DNA of 64,000 bases from Methylotenera versatilis 7. Lineage in GTDB: Bacteria > Pseudomonadota > Gammaproteobacteria > Burkholderiales > Methylophilaceae. The DNA is taken from NCBI RefSeq assembly GCF_000799165.1, contig NZ_JUGF01000001.1:496001-560000 (forward strand), read 5' to 3'. Under the pieces are notes generated by a model. The model was given only the letters and a program-made list of their open reading frames with translations. It was not told the DNA's origin and did no database searches. The stretch's first letter is position 1, and each line of letters begins with the position of its first letter. The position numbers were made by a program, and so were the translations under genes. Of this stretch, positions 1-8,285 are shown in pieces.

Positions 1-118
1 CTACAACATGCACAAAATATAATTTGGCTTTTTGATCTTTTGCGAGCTCAATTGCATGAGTCATGCCGCAATCTGAGGTCGGACTTCCATCTACAGGGCA
101 AATAATTTGTTTGTACAT
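1..118 (-). CDS. Universal stress protein, N-terminal part (runs off window)
   Basis: Partial gene: the first 39 codons lie in the window and the rest is beyond the left edge. The start reads MYKQIICPVDGS, the usual first beta strand and nucleotide-binding Asp-Gly-Ser of UspA-type proteins, followed by a helix and the FVHVV second strand. An AAGGGG ribosome site precedes the ATG. UspA-family proteins are cytoplasmic and often bind ATP; they accumulate in stress or stationary phase. A second, unrelated-length Usp lies nearby (4520-5347), which supports a stress island. Family call is solid; specific role unknown. Confidence 0.85.
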   Translation of the reverse strand, partial: MYKQIICPVDGSPTSDCGMTHAIELAKDQKAKLYFVHVV

Positions 119-172
119 ATAAACCCCTTTTCAAATTTTAAAAATCGATATCAATATAAAACATGGTCTTTT

Positions 173-775
173 TTAACTTCTATGTGTTTCAATATTTGCT
201 AAAATTACGGGTTTTTTACGCAATTTTGCTGTGATTTCATCATCTGGATAACCAACTATAATTGGCGCAACTACGGAAAATTTTTCTGGAATATTCAGCC
301 TAGCTTTTGCTTCTGGCATGTTTAAAAAAGGTAAAGCGCTGCCAATTACACATGTACCTAAACCCATGCCACAGGCTGCTAACATGAGATTTTCAGAAGC
401 TAGCCAGCAATCTGCGGCATAAAATGGCGCAGCAGTTTCGCCACAAATCAGGATAAGAGTTTTTGCGTTATAAAAAATATTAAAATCTGATTGAGTGAAA
501 ATATCGAACGAATGATTTGTATGCTCTAACGCCAGCTTTTGCGTTTCTGCGACAAACAATGGCTTTGCCTGGTTAGATAAGCTTTGTAATAACTGCGTAT
601 CCTGAATGATGACAAACGCCCAAGGCTCTTGATGTATTGCAGTAGGCGCCCGCACGGCTGCATCCAACAGAGTGCTAATCATAGACCTATCAACCTTGCG
701 CGATTTATAGCGACGAACTGAGCGTCTCGCAAGTATCGTTTCAAAAATGGTCATTTCATCATTAGGTAGGAGCAT
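173..775 (-). CDS. Nitroreductase family FMN oxidoreductase
   Basis: A 200-residue protein of the nitroreductase fold, which uses FMN and NAD(P)H to reduce nitro groups, quinones or unknown substrates in the cytoplasm. The N-terminal ARRSVRRY motif (FMN phosphate contact), the RAPTAIHQEPW segment and the C-terminal PIIVGYP segment are typical of the family and the length is normal. Two starts are possible: the first ATG (775) or the ATG at 754, which gives the more usual MTIFETILARRS start; neither has a strong ribosome site. It lies 54 bp from the Usp gene on the same strand, so they may be co-transcribed. Substrate cannot be told. Confidence 0.85.
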   Translation of the reverse strand: MLLPNDEMTIFETILARRSVRRYKSRKVDRSMISTLLDAAVRAPTAIHQEPWAFVIIQDTQLLQSLSNQAKPLFVAETQKLALEHTNHSFDIFTQSDFNIFYNAKTLILICGETAAPFYAADCWLASENLMLAACGMGLGTCVIGSALPFLNMPEAKARLNIPEKFSVVAPIIVGYPDDEITAKLRKKPVILANIETHRS

Positions 776-1088
776 AATCTATTGAGTTCACTTCATATTC
801 AGCAAAACTGAAAGAACACAGTAGCAAAAATTTCCCAGCTCGGTAATCCGCGCTAACACGTATATAAAGCAAGGTAGAAGGCGGTGCTAATTCGCCTTAC
901 AGCCCTTAACTGACTTTGAGAGCCTAAATAATGTAGATTATTGGGGGCGTGACTTCTAAGTTGTTTTCTCAACTATAAAACTTTAAAGAGGGTAGCCAAA
1001 AAAATCTAGATTTTTTACTGCAGATACTCGGATTAGAGAGTGATGTATTAGGGCATTTACGCCTAGTTTAAGTCACAATAAATTAAGC
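776..1088. other. Intergenic stretch, no gene seen
   Basis: 313 bp between the nitroreductase start and the response regulator stop. No convincing coding frame on either strand. It holds a 6-bp hairpin (AAGGCG/CGCCTT, 878-898) and an 18-bp perfect palindrome AAAAAATCTAGATTTTTT (999-1016). Neither is a classical terminator; they may contribute to 3'-end formation of the two-component operon or be operator-like. Confidence 0.5.
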
Positions 1089-1691
1089 TCATTCTCCTTC
1101 GTGAACGATACGTGCAAGATCGAGTAAATTGATGGCACCAGTTTTCTGCATAATTTTAGACTTATGAATTTCTACTGTGCGATGACTAATGCCTAATTGA
1201 CGTGCAATGTGCTTGTTGGGATGACCTTGCACAGCCAGAAGCATCACATCGCGTTCCCGATCTGTCAGGTTGGCAAGGAGTAACAGAGCATCTTGATGAG
1301 TAGCTTTTTCTGCTAGCAATCTTTCTGACGTATGGATAGCCGCTTTAATTGAATTAACAAGCTTTTCGCGAATTACGGGTTTGGTGAGGAAGTCTACTGC
1401 ACCTGCTTTCATTGCTTGAACACTCAGGGGAATATCGCCATGCCCAGTCAGAAAAATAACCGGCAGGAGAATGTTACGTTCTAATAGTACTTGATGTAGT
1501 TCTATACCATCCATGCCCGACATGCGTATATCGACAATTGCACAACCAAGTGTTTCTAGCTGGTACGAGTTAAGAAAAGTTTCTGCACTATCGTAAGCGC
1601 ACACGATAATATTTTCCTGTTTAATCATTAGCGTTAAAGCATCTCTTACAGCTGCGTCGTCATCGACTATAAAAACAGTGGGTTTAAGCAT
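1089..1691 (-). CDS. FixJ/NarL-type two-component response regulator
   Basis: 200 residues. Receiver domain (about 1-120) with the acidic pair in FIVDDD, phosphoacceptor Asp54 in CAIVDIRMSG, Thr in FLTGHG and Lys in FLTKPV. This is followed by a LuxR/GerE helix-turn-helix (about 138-200; LTDRERDV, NKHIARQLGISHRTVEIHKSKIM split over the two helices). A longer in-frame start at 1769 exists, but the ATG at 1691 fits the domain start and overlaps the stop of the upstream histidine kinase gene by 8 bp (ATGCTTAA), indicating translational coupling. Receiver and output order match FixJ/TtrR/TodT regulators. Target genes are not known; the neighbouring stress genes are the obvious candidates. Confidence 0.9.
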   Translation of the reverse strand: MLKPTVFIVDDDAAVRDALTLMIKQENIIVCAYDSAETFLNSYQLETLGCAIVDIRMSGMDGIELHQVLLERNILLPVIFLTGHGDIPLSVQAMKAGAVDFLTKPVIREKLVNSIKAAIHTSERLLAEKATHQDALLLLANLTDRERDVMLLAVQGHPNKHIARQLGISHRTVEIHKSKIMQKTGAINLLDLARIVHEGE

Positions 1692-3189
1692 GATTTGGGA
1701 TAAAGGGTAAAGTAAAATGAAACGTTGCACCATCGCTAGCGTTTTGCTCCAACCAAAGTTGTCCACCATTGGCTTTTATTAGCGCGCGACTGATGAGCAG
1801 TCCCATTCCAATACCTTTAGATTTTGTGGTAAAGAAGGGCTCAAATATTCGTTCAGCTAGTTCTTGGCTTATTCCATGCCCCCGATCTTCTACCGATACG
1901 TGGGCCATATTTTTATCTGTATATATTTTAACGCTAACAGCAATCGCAGAATCAGCTTGGCCCTTTTCATTGGTTGCTTCTATAGCATTCCTTAACAAAT
2001 TGACTAATACTTTTTGTATTTGAATTTTGTTGCCTAATACTAGCGGTATATTTCGATCTAATTGCAGTATAGGTTGTAATCCAATTAGCCCATCACCTTT
2101 TGTTGTATTCAATGCATCTAGCACGGTTTCATTCAAATCAAACCGTTCGGTAATCAACTCACCTACTTGTAGAAAAGCAATTAGCTCATGCAAACTAGTC
2201 CCTGCGCGTTGCGCTTGAGAAACACAGCCTTCTAAGGCACGTATTAGTATTTCTGGGTGATTGTTTACATGGCTTAGTTCATGTAAGGCCACCTCGCTAT
2301 ACGCAGAAATAGCAGCTAGTGGTTGGTTAAGTTCATGCGCAATAGCTGAAGCAGTGTGTGAGGCAATTTGTTGTTTATAAAAACTTTCTGTCTCTATCCG
2401 TTGTTCCTGCAAGATTTTTTCTGTTAACTTCTGTTTAGTAATATCTCTTGCTACACCTACAAATCTGACTGCTTTTCCGTCTTTAAAGTGCATTTCACCT
2501 ACCGAAGATACCCAACGCTCAACCCCATCATGAGGGTTTTTGATGCGGTATTCAGCATAGTATTTTCCATCACCAGCGGGGTCGAAACAACGATTAAATT
2601 CAACTGCACTTGCTACCCGATCTTCAGGATTAATCACACCTATGAACTCATCGTAATTAATCGTTTCACCAGGCTTTTTCCCCCATAGCTCTAGTATTCT
2701 TTCATCATAATGAAGTGCTAAGTTTTGCGGGTCTACATCAAAAACACCTAAATTTGCAGCTTGCTTAGCTAACTCCAGCCTTTCATTACTTACTCGCAAG
2801 GCTTGCTCTGTCTCGCGCCGTTTATCTGCGGCATAAAAAGTAATCAAAATATAAGTCTGATCTTGGATTTTGATTGGGCTGAGGCCTATATCTACAGCCA
2901 GTTCTTTGCCACTACTACTTAGTGCAAAAAGATCTCGGCCATCACCCATTGAACGTTTCTCAGGATTTTGAAAAAAACCATTACGATATTGGTGGTGATG
3001 CCCACGAAATCTTTCTGGTATGAGTGCTTCAACCGTTAAGCCACAGATTGTTGCCTCGCTATATTCCAGCAGTTGTAACGCCGCAAAATTGGCCTCAACT
3101 ATATGTCCTGAACTATCGACTAAAAGCATGGCATCTGCCGCAATATCAAACAGTTTTTGGAAGCTTAAGTTATGAAGTAAGTTGGCCAC
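1684..3189 (-). CDS. PAS-PAS sensor histidine kinase, soluble, FixL-like
   Basis: 501 residues, GTG start preceded by AAAGG. Two PAS domains (about 8-120 and 135-255, the second with a PAC-like end at VGVARDITKQ), then a HisKA region with the phosphoacceptor His285 in AHELNQPLAAISA, and a catalytic domain with the N box (395-405), G1 DRGHGI (435-440), F box and G2 GIGMGL (459-464). There are no membrane segments, so the input is cytosolic: redox, gas, light or a metabolite. The HELNQPL H-box is that of the FixL/DctB group. I see no way to show a haem-binding His in either PAS domain without alignment. Partner is the overlapping FixJ-type regulator. Confidence 0.9.
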   Translation of the reverse strand: MANLLHNLSFQKLFDIAADAMLLVDSSGHIVEANFAALQLLEYSEATICGLTVEALIPERFRGHHHQYRNGFFQNPEKRSMGDGRDLFALSSSGKELAVDIGLSPIKIQDQTYILITFYAADKRRETEQALRVSNERLELAKQAANLGVFDVDPQNLALHYDERILELWGKKPGETINYDEFIGVINPEDRVASAVEFNRCFDPAGDGKYYAEYRIKNPHDGVERWVSSVGEMHFKDGKAVRFVGVARDITKQKLTEKILQEQRIETESFYKQQIASHTASAIAHELNQPLAAISAYSEVALHELSHVNNHPEILIRALEGCVSQAQRAGTSLHELIAFLQVGELITERFDLNETVLDALNTTKGDGLIGLQPILQLDRNIPLVLGNKIQIQKVLVNLLRNAIEATNEKGQADSAIAVSVKIYTDKNMAHVSVEDRGHGISQELAERIFEPFFTTKSKGIGMGLLISRALIKANGGQLWLEQNASDGATFHFTLPFIPNHA

Positions 3190-3421
3190 AGTGCCTTTAT
3201 GAACTGATTAGATTCGTTAGTTTTTGGACTATTAAAAAATTGCCACATTTATTACATACTTATGCCCTTATAAGGGCTTCCCCTTACGTGTTTGCACGAA
3301 TATATTGTTTTTAATCAATCCTATAAATTATCTATATCAAGAGTGCCTTAACAATCAACTCGCTGTTGCAATGCAAATTAGGTTATTACGAGCAAATTTT
3401 TAATGTGAATTGGAGGTAACT

Positions 3422-3640
3422 ATGCAAGATATTAACGCCTTTCAGGAAGAAAATCATATACCTGTCATTGGAAAAGTGTCTAATTCAAAAAGTAAATGTA
3501 ATCATAAAGTTACCGACGTAGCTTTGTGCGCTTACTACAAAGCAGAGGCGCGTGGCTATGAGCCTGGTCATGAAATTCAGGACTGGCTTGATGCTGAAGC
3601 TGAAATAGCAGCTGAAACTAATAAGGGTAAAAGTAAATGA
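3422..3640 (+). CDS. DUF2934 domain protein
   Basis: 72 residues. A perfect GGAGG lies 5 bp before the ATG; a TTG 12 bp upstream is in frame but includes the ribosome site itself and is not the start. The core YYKAEARGYEPGHEIQDWLDAEAEI is split here as YYKAEARGYEPGHE and IQDWLDAEAEI and is the hallmark of DUF2934, a small family of unknown function common in proteobacteria and often found beside stress and quiescence genes. Divergent from the histidine kinase across a 232-bp control region. Confidence 0.85.
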   Translation: MQDINAFQEENHIPVIGKVSNSKSKCNHKVTDVALCAYYKAEARGYEPGHEIQDWLDAEAEIAAETNKGKSK

Positions 3641-3679
3641 TTGCGCAAATTGTGAACAACCAGGCTGAATGAGCAGAAG

Positions 3680-3874
3680 TTAAGCATAAAAGTTATAAAT
3701 CAGACCCAGCTCTTCGTTTTCCCGTTCAATAGCGTTATCAGGAGATGTAGATATCTCTAACTGCAGTGGAAAATTTAAAGCATGGATATTAGAAATTACA
3801 TTACTAAAAATTGAGCCATCGAAGCGTCGCAATATAGCCGTTAAGTAAAGTTGTGTAGTTGTATTTGTCTGAAT
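3680..3874 (-). pseudogene. Possible remnant of a C-terminal protein fragment
   Basis: An open frame of 64 codons on the minus strand with no start codon and a normal stop, beginning just after an in-frame TGA. The translation is protein-like in composition: it includes LYLTAILRRFDGS, FPLQLEIS, and ends ENEELGLIYNFYA. It overlaps the upstream region of the next plus-strand gene, so it cannot be an intact gene. I do not recognise the family; the alternating pattern at the end resembles beta strands. It may be a chance open frame. Confidence 0.3.
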
Positions 3875-3889
3875 TCAGAAAGGATTAAC

Positions 3890-4348
3890 ATGATAGTTAC
3901 AGATTTATTGATAGTGGTGCTAGCAAGTGTGGTGTTATCAACAAGCGCGTTAGCAGAAGAGCCAATGCTCTTGCCTAAAGTTGAAGTTTTAGGCAATGTG
4001 ACTTATGTAACTGGCGGAATTGGTGAGGATGAGACCGCTGCAATGAGAGAGGTTGCAAAAAGCTATCAACTAAAAATTGTATTTGTGCAAAAACTTAAGG
4101 AACAAGAACAGTTTATCTCTGACGTTAAGGTGAAAATTCAAGATGCGCAAAACAACTCAGTACTTGATATTACTACGGAAGGCCCTTTTTTATTGGCTAA
4201 TTTGCCGAACGGTAAATATGTAATTACGGCTGAATTTAACGATCTTATTAAGCGACAACAAGTGAGTGTTAACGCAAAGAAACATCAGAAAGTGGTTTTT
4301 TGGTGGCCTTTTGTAGAACAACCAGAAATTGAATATGAATCAGAATAA
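3890..4348 (+). CDS. Small exported protein with carboxypeptidase-regulatory-like domain
   Basis: 152 residues from the ATG at 3890, which follows AAAGGA; a longer frame from 3851 lacks a ribosome site. The first 22 or so residues form a signal peptide ending STSALA-EE. The middle (DVKVKIQDAQ, GPFLLANLPNGKYVITAEF) looks like a beta-sandwich of the carboxypeptidase regulatory-like / transthyretin-like type, with VSVNAKKHQKVVF as a late strand. Probably periplasmic. Homologues are annotated only as carboxypeptidase-regulatory-like domain proteins; no enzymatic residues are evident. Function unknown. Confidence 0.7.
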   Translation: MIVTDLLIVVLASVVLSTSALAEEPMLLPKVEVLGNVTYVTGGIGEDETAAMREVAKSYQLKIVFVQKLKEQEQFISDVKVKIQDAQNNSVLDITTEGPFLLANLPNGKYVITAEFNDLIKRQQVSVNAKKHQKVVFWWPFVEQPEIEYESE

Positions 4349-4406
4349 TTTAGTGCTTACTAAGAGGTTTGCTTAATAACTGATCTTTATATTTCCCAGA
4401 TAGATT

Positions 4407-4429
4407 AGTCCTCACAATAATTTAGGACT
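4407..4429. repeat. Inverted repeat upstream of usp gene
   Basis: AGTCCT, 11 bp, AGGACT: a perfect 6-bp dyad about 90 bp before the universal stress gene. Could be an operator of the nearby response regulator or a short hairpin after the preceding gene. No T tract follows, so a terminator is unlikely. Confidence 0.35.
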
Positions 4430-4519
4430 TATTTATCTTTATTAAGAGAGCGTTATTTAAACAGTTAGCAGGCATTTCGACGTTTGATATGCACACATAT
4501 TTTGGATAGGAGATTAATA

Positions 4520-5347
4520 ATGCGTTACAAAAGCATCATGGTGCATTTACATATGCGACACTCAAATACCGCTGTTCTTAAGGCTGCAAGAAATATTGCA
4601 GAGCGCTTTAATGCGGGAGTGATCGGTATTATGGTGGGTCAACAAACACAGATGATTTATGGCAGAGGTTATGCGGCGCTTGATTTTTTTGATTGTGAAG
4701 ACAAGTATATCCAAAAAAAATTAAGCGAAACAGAAGCATTGTTCCGTAATGAATTTGAAGGTTTTTCTGGAGCGATTGAATGGCGTTCTACCGTTACTAG
4801 AGAGCTAATGACTGATTATATTGCAGCAGAGGCGCGTAGCGCAGATATTATTATTACTGGCATCTCACCTACTGATTTCTATGAAGGACCTGCAGGTGTG
4901 ACAGCAGGTGAAATCGTGTTGAAGTCAGGTCGACCTGTATTAGCTATTCCAATAGCAACAGAAAATCTTTCATTGGATAACATATTAGTTGGTTGGAAAG
5001 ATACGCGTGAAGCAAGGCGTGCAATTCTCGATGCTTTGCCGTTATTACAGATTGCTAAGCAGGTGACCCTTGTAGAAATAGTGCCAGAGGCAGAAATAGA
5101 AGCGGCGAATAACCGACTTTATGATTTGACGTGTTGGCTTAAGCGTCACGACATTGCCGCAGAATGCCTAACATATGCGTCTAAAGATGATGACGCGTCA
5201 CAGTTTGCAGATATTGTGAGGGAACAACAAGCAAATTTAGTTGTAATTGGTGCTTACGGACACAGCCGATTGCACGAATGGGTGCTGGGAGGCGTTACAA
5301 ATGAATTATTGCAGCAGACAGAAGTTTGTTGTCTGCTATCTCACTAA
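4520..5347 (+). CDS. Universal stress protein, tandem Usp domains
   Basis: 275 residues from the ATG at 4520, which follows TAGGAGAT; the in-frame start at 4484 is less likely. Two Usp halves: the first (about 1-145) is degenerate, while the second (about 150-275) keeps the ATP-binding signature VVIGAYGHSRLHEWVLGG (G-2x-G-9x-G type). Typical length for a tandem Usp. Cytoplasmic stress factor. It stands alone on the plus strand between the exported small protein and the P-type ATPase and was probably gathered with them as part of a stress set. Confidence 0.88.
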   Translation: MRYKSIMVHLHMRHSNTAVLKAARNIAERFNAGVIGIMVGQQTQMIYGRGYAALDFFDCEDKYIQKKLSETEALFRNEFEGFSGAIEWRSTVTRELMTDYIAAEARSADIIITGISPTDFYEGPAGVTAGEIVLKSGRPVLAIPIATENLSLDNILVGWKDTREARRAILDALPLLQIAKQVTLVEIVPEAEIEAANNRLYDLTCWLKRHDIAAECLTYASKDDDASQFADIVREQQANLVVIGAYGHSRLHEWVLGGVTNELLQQTEVCCLLSH

Positions 5348-5533
5348 ATTGTGTTTTTGCAAGATTCAGATATCCCGAGTCATAATTTTCAAGTATTGGT
5401 GAGAATATTTTTAGATGAAATATTTAAGTTTTAAACGGGCATAATTTTTATAGCTAGTTTGTCTTTTAATTCTATTGTTATAGCTGGAGAAATTATAAGT
5501 CAATTTTTTTAAATACGAAAAAAGCTATTCATT

Positions 5534-5571
5534 CAAAGTATCAGCACTCACTTAAACTTGGTGATACTTTG
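5534..5571. repeat. 10-bp inverted repeat in leader of P-type ATPase gene
   Basis: CAAAGTATCA, 18 bp, TGATACTTTG: a perfect dyad within the roughly 300-bp gap (5348-5649) before the ATPase gene. The rest of this gap is AT-rich and holds no gene. No T run follows the dyad, so I read it as an operator or RNA hairpin rather than a terminator. Confidence 0.45.
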
Positions 5572-5626
5572 GATCTCAATGAGTCAGCCTAGGGCATACG
5601 TTAATTCACAGCTTTTTGAGGTGATA

Positions 5627-5653
5627 TTGACGATAATGTTTTGTTACTTATGA
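5627..5653 (+). promoter_or_regulatory. Possible leader mini-ORF coupled to the P-type ATPase start
   Basis: A GAGGTGA ribosome site (5618-5624) stands too far from the ATPase ATG but directly before a TTG that opens an 8-codon frame (TTG ACG ATA ATG TTT TGT) ending in TGA at 5651-5653, overlapping the ATPase ATG at 5650. This geometry suggests translational coupling through a leader peptide. Alternatively an ATG at 5636 in the same mini-frame is used. Inference only. Confidence 0.3.
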
Positions 5654-8283
5654 TGAATTATAAAGAGCCCACTACTTCTCAGCCTCTCACCAACTCTGAT
5701 GCCGCACTTGATTTAGCATCGGTCCATTCATATGGCTTATCTTCATTAGCCGCTGCAAATCGACTTAAAGTAGATGGATATAACGAACTTCCATCACATA
5801 GCCGACGTGGGTTTTTACGCATCCTGTTTGAAATTATTCGACAACCCATGTTTGCATTGTTAATTGGTGGCGGGTTTGTTTATTTGTTGCTAGGGGATCG
5901 TGTAGAGGCTTTATTTCTATTGGCATGCGCTTGTCTATCTGTTGCTATAACAATCGTGCAAGAGTCTCGTAGCGAAAAGGTTTTAGAAGCTTTACGTAGT
6001 TTAGCCAGCCCAAGAGCCGTTGTTATTCGTGATGGCAACAGAATAACTATTGCTGGTCGCGAAGTGGTTATGAAGGATTTGTTGCTGATTAATGAGGGTG
6101 ATCGAGTAGCTGCTGATGCTACTTTACTCTCGGCACATGATTTATTGCTTGACGAATCATTACTGACTGGCGAATCGGTAGCGGTACGTAAATTGACGAA
6201 ACAAACCTTAACTGATCAATCAATTAATAATAGATTAACAATAATGCCTGGCGGTGAAGACTCACCTTATATTTTTGCGGGTTCTTTGGTTGTGCGCGGC
6301 ACAGGGCTTGCACTAGTACACGCTACGGGCGTTCGTAGCGAAATGGGCAAAATAGGACATGCCCTGAATACCATCAACAGCCAGCAGCCACATCTACAAA
6401 AGCAATTGCATGGACTGGTACGTAACTTTACTATTATTGGAGCTATAGCTGGCTTGGCGGCTACTCTGTTGTACGGGATTTTGCGTAACTCTTGGCTTGA
6501 GGCGCTATTGAGTGGAATTGCACTTAGCATGTCTTTACTGCCTGAAGAATTTCCGCTAGTTATGGCGGTTTTCATGGCAATGGGCGCATGGCGCATATCT
6601 AAAGTTCGGGTACTGACCAGACGCGCATCAGCCATAGAGTCTCTAGGGGCTACAACCGTATTGTGTACTGACAAAACTGGCACTTTAACTGAAAACAAAA
6701 TGTCTTTAGTCGCCATTCAAGCTGAGAATGAAACTTGGGTAGAAGCCGACAACACTACGGCAACAACTGACATTCAAATGGTATTAAAAGCAGCTTTGTT
6801 AGCTTGTCCACAACAGCCAACTGATCCAATGGATATTGCTATCCACAAACTGGCAGAAACAAAAACTGACAGCAGTGATGCCAATTTTAACAACAACACA
6901 CTAGTTCGTGCTTATGGACTTAGGCCAGATTGTTTTGCTGTGGCTAATATATTGACTGCTAACAATGGAGGCAGTACGGCTTATGCGAAAGGTGCGCTTG
7001 AAACGATTGCAACGCTATGCCAGTTAACAGAAAGTCAATTATCAACGATTCAAAAACAAGCTGAAAAACTCGCTTTAAATGGTATTAGGGTGTTAGGTGT
7101 AGCGCAAGCAAAAATAAATACCGCACAATTAAAAGCACTGCCAGAAACTTTAAATGGTTATAAATTTGAATATGTGGGCTTAATTGGCTTTGCCGACCCA
7201 TTGCGTGCAAACGTGCCTGCTGCGGTTGCAGAATGTCGTGCAGCAGGTATTCGAGTAATCATGATAACTGGAGATTATCCAACCACAGCCTTAGCGATTG
7301 GGCAACAAGCAGGGCTCGACTTTGCCCAAGTATTAACAGGCGACACTATTGAAAAAATGACGGATGCACAATTGATAGCTGCCTTAAAGGTCACTTCAAT
7401 ATTTGCGCGTATTCGACCTAATCAAAAATTACGCATTGTGCAATTATTAAAGAGCGATGGCGAAATTGTGGCGATGACAGGCGATGGCGTTAATGATGCG
7501 CCTGCTATTAAGGCGGCGGATATTGGCATTGCAATGGGTGGGCGCGGTACCGATGTTGCACGTGAGGCTTCGAGTATTGTATTGCTGGATGACGATTTTG
7601 GCTCTATCGTTAAAACGATTAGGTTAGGTCGGCGCATTTACGACAACCTGCGTAAAGCCATCGAATATATTATTGCAGTTCATATTCCCATTGCTGGCTT
7701 AGCCATTTTACCACTGCTGTTTGGCCTGCCTCTGATACTCACACCTATTCACATCGCATTTTTAGAAATGATTATTGATCCAGCCTGCTCAGTGGTATTT
7801 GAAGCTGAGACTGAAGAGAATAATGTTATGCAGCGACCACCACGAGATCCCAAAAGCCCATTGGTTTTACGTAAGCGCGTGTTGTGGGCAATCATCCAAG
7901 GCTTAATAGTTTTTGGCGTCTTGGCTATCATTTTAGGCGTTACTATTTATATAAAGTTAAATGAGGTGGATAGCCGCACACTCATGTTCACATCCCTTGT
8001 TATGATGAATATGGGATTGATTTTATTGAATCGTTCATTCAGTGCCTCACTGTTGACGGTAATTTTAAAACCCAGTCGTTCACTTTGGATTTTACTATTC
8101 AGTGTCAGCGCACTATTAACCATAGTGGTTATTTGGCAGCCTGCACGATTATTATTTCATTTTGGACAGTTTCATTGGTATTTATTGGCTATTTCAATTG
8201 TAGCAAGCTTGTCGACTTTGCTTATTTTAGAAGCGATAAAATCGCAATGGTTTCAGATTAATATTACTTACAGACGCGATTGA
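5650..8283 (+). CDS. P-type cation-transporting ATPase (P2-like, PEEFP motif)
   Basis: About 877 residues, inner-membrane ATP-driven cation pump. Visible in order: a P2-type N-terminal domain (RLKVDGYNELP), TM1-2, the actuator loop with LTGES (near residue 175), TM4 with SLLPEEFPLVMAVF, the phosphorylation site CTDKTGTLT (Asp near 341), the P-domain hinge TGDGVNDAPAIKAADIG, and about four C-terminal TM segments. Architecture is that of Ca2+/Mg2+-type P2 ATPases, but the TM4 motif is PEEFP instead of the PEGLP of calcium pumps, so the ion should not be assumed. ATG at 5650 or 5653 is the start. A decayed iron permease gene follows immediately. Confidence 0.9.
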   Translation: MMNYKEPTTSQPLTNSDAALDLASVHSYGLSSLAAANRLKVDGYNELPSHSRRGFLRILFEIIRQPMFALLIGGGFVYLLLGDRVEALFLLACACLSVAITIVQESRSEKVLEALRSLASPRAVVIRDGNRITIAGREVVMKDLLLINEGDRVAADATLLSAHDLLLDESLLTGESVAVRKLTKQTLTDQSINNRLTIMPGGEDSPYIFAGSLVVRGTGLALVHATGVRSEMGKIGHALNTINSQQPHLQKQLHGLVRNFTIIGAIAGLAATLLYGILRNSWLEALLSGIALSMSLLPEEFPLVMAVFMAMGAWRISKVRVLTRRASAIESLGATTVLCTDKTGTLTENKMSLVAIQAENETWVEADNTTATTDIQMVLKAALLACPQQPTDPMDIAIHKLAETKTDSSDANFNNNTLVRAYGLRPDCFAVANILTANNGGSTAYAKGALETIATLCQLTESQLSTIQKQAEKLALNGIRVLGVAQAKINTAQLKALPETLNGYKFEYVGLIGFADPLRANVPAAVAECRAAGIRVIMITGDYPTTALAIGQQAGLDFAQVLTGDTIEKMTDAQLIAALKVTSIFARIRPNQKLRIVQLLKSDGEIVAMTGDGVNDAPAIKAADIGIAMGGRGTDVAREASSIVLLDDDFGSIVKTIRLGRRIYDNLRKAIEYIIAVHIPIAGLAILPLLFGLPLILTPIHIAFLEMIIDPACSVVFEAETEENNVMQRPPRDPKSPLVLRKRVLWAIIQGLIVFGVLAIILGVTIYIKLNEVDSRTLMFTSLVMMNMGLILLNRSFSASLLTVILKPSRSLWILLFSVSALLTIVVIWQPARLLFHFGQFHWYLLAISIVASLSTLLILEAIKSQWFQINITYRRD

Positions 8284-8285
8284 AT

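Noticed and set aside
1769-2218. Plus-strand open frames opposite the histidine kinase
   Set aside because: Antisense to a gene with clear domains; no ribosome site or recognisable product.
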